Assembly (NCBI GenBank): GCA_963930655.1
Contig: OZ005607.1
Coordinates: 18,736,374-18,800,373 of the forward strand
Direction: 5' to 3'
Length of the DNA: 64,000 bases
From: Myrica gale
Taxonomy: Eukaryota > Streptophyta > Magnoliopsida > Fagales > Myricaceae
The notes below the pieces were generated by a model. The model did not search any database. It worked only from the letters and a program-made list of their open reading frames with translations, and was not told the origin of the DNA. Below are positions 57,491 through 64,000 of this stretch, one piece after another; the first letter of the stretch is position 1, and each line of letters opens with the position of its first letter. The position numbers and the translations under genes are program-made.

Positions 57491-58124
57491 CTCATCTATT
57501 TTTTTACTCATACAATATCTATTAATCAAAATATGTTACAACAGAAGGCAAGCATCCAAATCAATGGTGGGTGATGTTGAGTTCGCATGTACGGGTTAAC
57601 GGGGGTTGCTGGACGCAGTTTCATCAACGCTTACGCTGCGTAGTAGTAAATTAGTAATTGGCATTTACAGTATATCTAGCCGAAATGGGCACCCAATACT
57701 TTGGAGCTGTTCGGTTCGGTAATTTTTTGAGAATTTTTAGGTGATGTTAATTTTATTGGTATACATGCTGTAGTTATTTTTAGGTGATGTTAAAAAATAT
57801 GTTCTGTTTGTGTATTCTCAGAATTCAAAAAATCCTGAGAATACAAACAAACCGAATAACCTTTATTTCTTTACTCTTTTTCATTGGTTTCTTGTCTACC
57901 CGGTCTACTTTCCTAGTAAGGACTCCGCAAAACCCCGAAAATACCCTCGCGCCAGACCTCTCTCCTTCTCTCACGAACAGCTCCCGGTTATCTCCCTTCG
58001 CTTCGCACTCTCTTGCACCCCTCTCCCTTTCCTTACTCTCTGTCTCTCCTCTATCTCTCTCTCGGGCGGATTCGTGTTTTCCTTTTCTGCCGGAAATAAA
58101 AAGAGTAAATTCCTTTGTTCGACC
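57491..58124 (+). promoter_or_regulatory. UBP12/13 5' flank and leader
   Basis: Sequence before the UBP start codon. A pyrimidine-rich CTCTCTCTCTC stretch near 57955-58070 is likely the 5' UTR. The 114- and 187-codon frames here are low-complexity Ser/Leu readings of this leader and are not genes. TATA box not obvious. Confidence 0.4.
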
Positions 58125-61100
58125 ATGACCGTCATGACTCCCGCCCCTCTTGATGTAAGCAGCTCTTCGCACACTGTCCGTCTCAGTTCAATGTCCTTAA
58201 ATTATATACGCATATGCGTATGTGCATCAATATCTGTGTGCGCGAGTAATCTCAGTTCAATGTCCTTCATCGCGCACTTCAATCTCACTGATCGTCTTAA
58301 TTTTTCTCGTACTTTGCTGGATATTTTATATCTTCGATTGAATTTTCGGTTTGGGCCTTCTGTTTCAGTTTAGGATGAATGATTAGACTAATATGTCGCA
58401 TTGCTGCTCGGATATTGTGTCTTGGTTGATCCGAAAAGAATGATTTTTGTGCTCTCTTTGCAGCAACAAGAGGACGAGGAGATGCTCGTGCCGCACTCTG
58501 ATTTGACCGAGAACAATCACCAACCCATGGATGGTATAATTTTCCTCTTTCTTTTGGTCTCCGTGCTAGTCCAATTCCAATATAGTTTAATATTGCACGT
58601 TCTTCTTTCTTTTTTCTCTTGTTCGTGATGGTCTGATTGAATTGGTTAATAGAAAGTGAATTTTGATGAGGAATTGTTTGGTTGCCAACAAAATGTCGGA
58701 TAGTTCTGGAGAATTAGCTGCTAGTATTCCTGATTCTTGTTATTTTAGACTCGAGTAAAACTAAAAGCTTTTCCTGCAATAGATTCGGGGGGAATCCATT
58801 TGGCTTTTATGAGCTAAATCATAGCGATTTTCTTTATAATGCGAGAAAATTTTATTCAGACAATGCATATGAATGCCCCAAGTTCTGAGATGAACCCCAC
58901 TTATTCACTTCTTGGGGGCCAGATGGAGTTCTGGGTTTAGTTTTGATTGTTTTCATGGTACCTTATCAATTTCATTTATGATGTGCTAATGTATTGATTG
59001 CTATTATAATCTCTTTTGTGTTTTTCCCTCTGCAAATCACTAGGGGTAGCACAACCAGAAACTGCTAATACTGTGGAGAACCAGTCAGTTGAGGATCCTC
59101 CATCAACAAGGTTCACGTGGAGAATTGATAACTTCTCTAGGCTGAATACGAAGAAGATCTACTCAGAAATATTTTCCGTTGGTAGTTATAAATGGTACTG
59201 TGGGTCTCTTTCCCCTATTGCAAATGGTATCTGTGTATACATGTATAGAATGTGAAGATGAACTTGCATTCTGTGCGATTCCCAGCTATTACTCATCTTA
59301 TTCGTTGCATTGCTTGGGCAGGCGCGTGCTTATTTTTCCGAAGGGAAACAATGTGGACCTTTTATCTATGTACTTGGATGTTGCCGATTCATCAAGTTTG
59401 CCATACGGGTGGAGTAGATATGCTCAGTTTAGCTTGGCTGTAATAAATCAAATTCATAACAAGTACTCTGTCAGAAAAGGTACCCTTAGTTACCTATAGT
59501 TTATATTCTTTCTGTGGATTTTGTATTTGGGGAGAAAAGGTGGATGAGGCACAGATGGTAGTTTTTTTCTTTTAGCTATGAGCTGGGCTTGGAACTAAAG
59601 TTTTCTTGATCTCAAGAAAGTGGCTGAATCATATTATCTTGTGATGGTAGGAAGAATTTCCCCATATCTGAAGGATTGACTAAGACAAATGCATTATTTT
59701 TTTGGCAGGGATTGGGTAGCATTGGAAGTCTCTGTTTCTTTTTTCGTTGTATATTGTTTATCTGTTCATGTTACTTTTTTATTATTATTATTTTTTTCTA
59801 ATCATGAATGGATTGCCCTAGTTAGGGGATGGAGGGAGAGAGTTGAACCAGTCACTGAAAAGCCCTTTACTTTATGTAGAGGGAACTGCACCTTAAGAAT
59901 TTATTTGTAAACCTAATTCTCTGTTCCTTACACTAGCAGTATCTTGTTGGCATGAATGAAAGAACTTCTAATTACCATACCTGGAAGTAAAATTAGGACA
60001 TAACAACCTATAAATATGTGCTTTATTCATCGCTTTTATGGTACCTTCATCTCTAGATATAACTAGTGAGTTATTGGGGGACTCCTATTCCCTTTCAACC
60101 CGTTCTTTTATCTTTTTTGTTGAATTGCGGAATGGATGTTCAGTTTGGGTTACCTAAACCTTGTTCTTGTTGGGAAAAGAACTGGTATAACCTTAACTTT
60201 CTGTATTTTTCTGAGTTAATTATTTGAAAGAACATTTTAGGTGGCTCAGCCCTTGTTGATCCATGTGTCTAGGTGCTTCTAAGCATGTTTATAGCTGGAC
60301 ATACTATGGTCATGTTTCACCTTTTGGCTTGTCTCGGTTACTTGGTGATTTAGACCTTATGATTTGGAAGTCATAAAGTTATTGCTTTAGCCTCACGTTT
60401 GGAGCTGTTCTGACCAGTTCCGGTTTCCAGTCCTGTAAGCCAATGTTGTCTTTCTTTTTTCGATCTAGGTACAAATCTGTGTAACTAGATTTTTTTTTGA
60501 TAAGTAAAGAAATAAAGAACAGGAAATCTGCGTAACTTGATGCTGGGTGTAAATGTATGTTGTAAACCCATCTTATTTACATGATGCAGACACACAGCAT
60601 CAGTTCAATTCACGAGAAAGTGATTGGGGTTTCACATCCTTTATGCCTCTTGGTGAACTATATGATCCTAGCAGAGGGTATCTTGTGAATGATAGTCTCA
60701 TAGTCGAAGCCGAGGTGATAGTTCGAAGGGTTGTGGATTACTGGACATATGACTCAAAAAAGGAGACTGGTTATGTTGGGCTTAAGAACCAAGGAGCAAC
60801 GTGTTACATGAACTCGCTTCTACAAACTCTCTTCCATATTCCTTACTTCAGGAAGGTCAGAAACCATGCTTTGTTTCCTTGTAGTAGCTCATCCAACTGT
60901 CTTTGGGACTTAAAAGGAGAATTTGAGGTCTTGGATTTATATTGCAGGCTGTCTACCATATGCCTACAACTGAAAATGATTTGCCATCCGCCAGCATTCC
61001 TTTAGCTTTGCAGAGCCTATTTTACAAGCTCCAGTACAGTGACAACAGTGTCGCAACAAAAGAGTTGACCAAGTCATTTGGATGGGACACATATGATTCT

Positions 61101-61563
61101 TTTATGCAGCATGATGTGCAGGAGCTTAATAGGGTACTTTGTGAAAAACTTGAAGACAAAATGAAGGTGAATTTTACAGGATCTCTTGTCATGAGCGTTT
61201 TTGAATTTTATTTCTTAAGTTTGGTTGTTGTTGAATTATCAACAGGGAACTGTTGTAGAGGGTACAATACAGAAGTTATTTGAAGGGCATCATATGAACT
61301 ACATTGAATGCATTAATGTGGACTACAAATCAACAAGAAAGGAGTCGTTTTATGGTATTTTGTTCTCTCAGATTTGAAATTTTAAGGGCCGGCATGAACA
61401 CATTGGTTCTTCTGCGTTACAGACAATTCTTTTTCTGTGTATGGCAGATCTTCAGCTTGATGTCAAAGGCTGTCGGGATGTTTATGCTTCATTTGATAAG
61501 TATGTAGAAGTTGAACGTCTAGAGGGCGATAACAAATATCATGCTGAACAATATGGATTACAG
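58125..61563 (+). CDS. UBP12: Ubiquitin carboxyl-terminal hydrolase 12/13, N-terminal exons 1-8 (partial)
   Basis: Exons 58125-58154, 58464-58533, 59044-59194, 59322-59479, 60590-60855, 60948-61166, 61246-61354, 61448-61563; phases join, about 373 residues. It opens [10 protein letters not shown] / [14 protein letters not shown] as in Arabidopsis UBP12/UBP13. A MATH/TRAF domain (about residues 53-180: [44 protein letters not shown]) is followed by the USP domain from [20 protein letters not shown], with catalytic Cys208. The His and Asp boxes lie beyond the right edge. It removes ubiquitin in nucleus and cytoplasm, with roles in clock, jasmonate and immune control. UBP12 and UBP13 cannot be told apart here. 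Confidence 0.95.
60473..60541 (-). mobile_element. 33-bp LINE stub with 18-bp target duplications
   Basis: Thirty-three bases (60491-60523) starting TTTTTTTTGATAAGTAAAGA are the extreme 3' end of the local LINE family (compare GATAAGTAAGAATAAAC at 13715-13731). They are flanked by AAATCTGTGTAACTAGAT (60473-60490) and AAATCTGCGTAACTTGAT (60524-60541), 16 of 18 identical. This is an extremely 5'-truncated insertion in UBP intron 4, 48 bp upstream of exon 5. Confidence 0.85.
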
Positions 61564-62612
61564 GTTAGTTTCTAGTATGTATCTTTTCTACTGTACATTT
61601 CTGATTAAACCCTCAACAGAATTAATGCCAAGGTAGTAAACCAATTAAAGTTGTTGAGATTGCTGGAAGACTTTAATGGCAAGATGAATATATGTATTGA
61701 TATGTTTTTTGTTCTTTTATAACTGTTGAAAATGTTCCCTCATAAGTACCCCAAAAACAACTGTTGACTCATCTTAAAAACTCTTTTTTCTTTTCCTACT
61801 TTCTGCATGTTTGCTAGATTGGGATCATTTTCTTGTGATGCAAGTTGTTCTTGAGAAATAGTTGCCCATTGCTTTATTTGTCATATAAGAACTAGAAACA
61901 GATGTGTTGTTGACAAACTGGTATTTTTCTTAACTGAGATTTCTGTTAGAACAATACATATTGCCTCATTTGCTAAATAGTGTGACATGGGCTTCCAAAT
62001 GCCTAATACTTCCCTGTTTGATTCCATACATGTTGGCATTTGATATGTGCAGACACATGTAACCACATTGGGTGTAATGTTTTAGAAAAGAAGGTATAAT
62101 CTCTGACTTACCTAGTGCTTGGGGCGTGGGATTACTCCAAGTTCTGGAGTTCACTGTGTGCAAGTGTTGCAGAACACATTAGTGGTTGGTCTCGTGTACA
62201 AGGTTCTCATTGTTACCAAACAAACAAAACAAAAAGAAGAAATTTACTCCGCTACATAGGTGTGCTATTCTTTGAGGAAATTGACATGTTGCTGCATCTG
62301 TAGTTTTATCTTCCATATTTGTGCTGCATAGCTTTAGCCCTCAGTGATCAAGCATATTGATGATTTGTAGTTGTGTGCATAGCAGCAGAACTGAATTTGC
62401 TAGGATCTACTGTATACGAGCAGATTTACTCTCTCTAATTGCAGATAGATTTCACATTCTCATTATAAGACCCTTAATGTTGCTAGTTACAAGAGTTTAT
62501 ATAAGGTGTATATTCTATTTCCCTTGAATCCCCAGTATGCAAAATAAATTAGGCTACCATGATCCTAAATGACAATGCCCCTGGAGGATTGGTCCAAGGG
62601 AAGTTGTCATTG
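61564..62612 (+). other. UBP12/13 intron 8, 5' part
   Basis: Starts with donor GTTAGT. I see no exon matching the next UBP segment (DAKKGVLFIDFPPVL in Arabidopsis). The stretch has only short chance ORFs. It runs into the LINE at 62613, so the intron is at least 2.4 kb. Confidence 0.5.
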
Positions 62613-64000
62613 TTTTTTTTTATACGTAAGCCAATCTTATTAAAGAGAAAAAAACAAACCCAACAGTACAAGAGGCTATACTGAAAATCCAAACCCAAAC
62701 GCACACCCCACCCCGAGGCGCCAACCGCAGCCAAACTCATCCAACAAACCCAAAACGGTCAAAGCCAAGGACAATCCCTCCCTATTACAAACTCAAAAGA
62801 AACCCCACCCTATTACACGATCAAACCCAAAACGATCAAAGCCGAGGACAACCCTGCCCAAAACTCAAAAGAAACCCCACCCTATTACACGATCAACGCC
62901 AAGGCCTGCCCTTTGTTCTTAGTCTGCCTAGCGGTCGAAGAAGACCCATCATAGTTAATCGAAGAGTTTAAACCCTTTAACTCCTGAAGCATCCTCCCCC
63001 CTGATTTTTTGGATTTTTTAGAACTAAGCGGTACCCTATCGCGTTCCAATGCAGCGAAGAGATTCCTCAGCTCCTCCTCGTGACCGTCACTCGTCACTCC
63101 AACCAAATGTCCAACCAAGGAAACCATATCTAATACCCATTCTGGAGAGTTCCCCTCCAAATCGTCTCTAGGGAAACTGACCGCCAAGGGGTCAACCTGC
63201 ACCAGTTTCCCCACAGGATCTCGAAGAAGCTCTCCAACCTCCATCTTTAGAGAAAGTGCCTCAAGAGATGATTCCCCACGGCACAAGCCAGAGTCCCCCG
63301 AGACAACACAAGCCAGGGTCCCCCGAGAACAATCCCCCACGGGATCCATTACTGCCCGCTCCCTCTCGGCAACACAAGTCTCCTGAACGTGGGCCTCCTC
63401 CATCGGGACCCCATTCTGGAGCGTCCCATCGTGAAGATCGGCTTGGTCTGGCGCCGAAAAGCTGTATCCCGAAGTCTCCGGCACTGTCCGCTCCTTCTCG
63501 TTTTCATCTTCGGACTATTTCGGCTCCAGAGAGTCGCCGGAACCCTTCCCTGCCACCATAGACAGCGTTGCTTGAGGCAAGTCATCCACCGGCAGAGAGT
63601 TCCGGCCAGCACCCGAGTTCGGGTCATCCTGCCCATCCTGCCCATCACCCGGCTCTGCACACCCACACGGCTTCTCCACACTAGTAGGCGTTATCAACTG
63701 GGTCAATGGGCCGGGCTCACAGAAAGGAGAGTGAGAATGAGACCCACGACCCAATTGAAGAGAGACCGAGCCAACCTGCGTAGAACCGCATGCAAAGCAA
63801 CTCAAGGCCCTCCTGGGTTCCTCTATGAATTTGAAAAGGCTGTCCAGCTCAGCACGCATGCGCAATAAATGCGCCCTGAGCTCTCTGTCTGTCCCAGCCG
63901 TCCCCCCAAAAGCCTCCTTACGAAAGGAATGCATGTGACCTATGTCCATTGGAAAACCAACTGAGGACAGCCTTCGGCCTGCAGACGCCGCCATTGGGAA
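62613..64000 (-). mobile_element. ORF1-only LINE derivative (cut by right edge)
   Basis: A minus-strand retroelement whose tail complement (T-run) is at 62613-62621, followed by a 3' end like the other LINEs (AACAGTACAAGAGGCTATACTG). Next come two copies of a roughly 72-bp unit (about 62750-62896) with CAAAAGAAACCCCACCCTAT. Then ORF1 begins at once. No ORF2 (endonuclease or RT) lies between ORF1 and the tail. The 5' end and the second target duplication are outside the window. It sits antisense in UBP intron 8. Confidence 0.82.
62885..64000 (-). pseudogene. LINE ORF1, one in-frame TAG
   Basis: Two frames in the same register, split only by a TAG at 63515-63517: upstream MAASAGRRLSSVGFPMDIGH to GDSLEPK, then SEDENEKERTVPETSGYSFS to the end QTKNKGQALALIV. 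The C-terminal block WVLDMVSLVGHLVGVTSDGH, ELRNLFAALERDR and GGRMLQELKGLNSSINYDG matches the C-terminus of the ORF1 at 17422-19506, and CFACGSTQVG corresponds to its CxxC motif. The N-terminal VEAKSF block would lie past the right edge. Confidence 0.82.

Noticed and set aside
57784-58373. 114- and 187-codon ORFs upstream of UBP
   Set aside because: Ser/Leu-rich readings of a pyrimidine-rich leader and first intron; the real start is [10 protein letters not shown] at 58125 in a different frame context.
1-64000. CRISPR arrays, bacterial operons, rRNA genes, viral genes
   Set aside because: No regular spaced repeats, Shine-Dalgarno-led ORF chains, rRNA sequence or viral proteins seen; all coding signal is plant nuclear or retroelement.

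Overview
The window is nuclear DNA of a flowering plant, almost certainly a core eudicot and probably a woody, TE-rich genome. I can support no species; a Fagales-like tree is only a guess from the LINE family. The evidence is four plant genes with GT-AG introns (TOUSLED kinase, a CCHC zinc-knuckle protein, splicing factor SLU7, deubiquitinase UBP12/13) and a dense cover of plant-type L1 retrotransposons, Tourist, hAT and Mutator elements. There are no rRNA genes, CRISPR arrays or operons. Gene order is TSL(-), zinc-knuckle(-), SLU7(+), UBP12/13(+).

Positions 1-25,700 are the 5' half of a TOUSLED gene read leftwards. Exons 1-7 are recognisable and their splice phases join; the kinase domain must lie beyond the left edge or be lost. 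Two introns are inflated. Intron 7 holds a decayed LINE (618-6181) that itself contains a 701-bp hAT element. Intron 2 holds a 13-kb nest: one plus-strand LINE (9983-23055, 13-bp target duplication) into which at least four further LINE insertions have gone, including a near-intact 6-kb copy (13701-19665) and a twin-primed inverted copy. Exon 2 is present twice, as two diverged 90-bp in-frame copies in a roughly 1.3-kb tandem duplication.

Positions 26,000-34,740 are an intergenic graveyard of DNA elements: Tourist MITEs, foldback elements, an 1.8-kb Pack-MULE carrying exons of an IQM calmodulin-binding gene plus UGT and EF-hand pieces, a Mutator-like element carrying a broken 4CL-like ligase, a 508-bp relative of it, and a hAT-like element. 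Positions 36,771-40,716 are the complete zinc-knuckle gene (seven exons, about 544 aa). Positions 41,472-50,400 are again mostly repeats: an inverted-repeat-bounded element carrying HD-Zip III and RALF fragments, a Tourist MITE, a PPR-DYW tail fused to a reverse-transcriptase relic, a 0.77-kb tandem repeat and two long foldback elements.

Positions 50,430-55,115 are a complete SLU7 gene (10 coding exons, 536 aa). Positions 58,125-61,563 are the first eight exons of UBP12/13, with the catalytic Cys box intact. The next UBP intron contains a LINE with only ORF1 and a 3' tail (62,613 to the right edge). An earlier UBP intron contains a 33-bp LINE stub bounded by 18-bp target duplications.

The genes do not form a pathway; all are housekeeping or regulatory nuclear genes. 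The notable biology is how elements have reshaped them: exon duplication, giant introns and several independent captures of host gene fragments.
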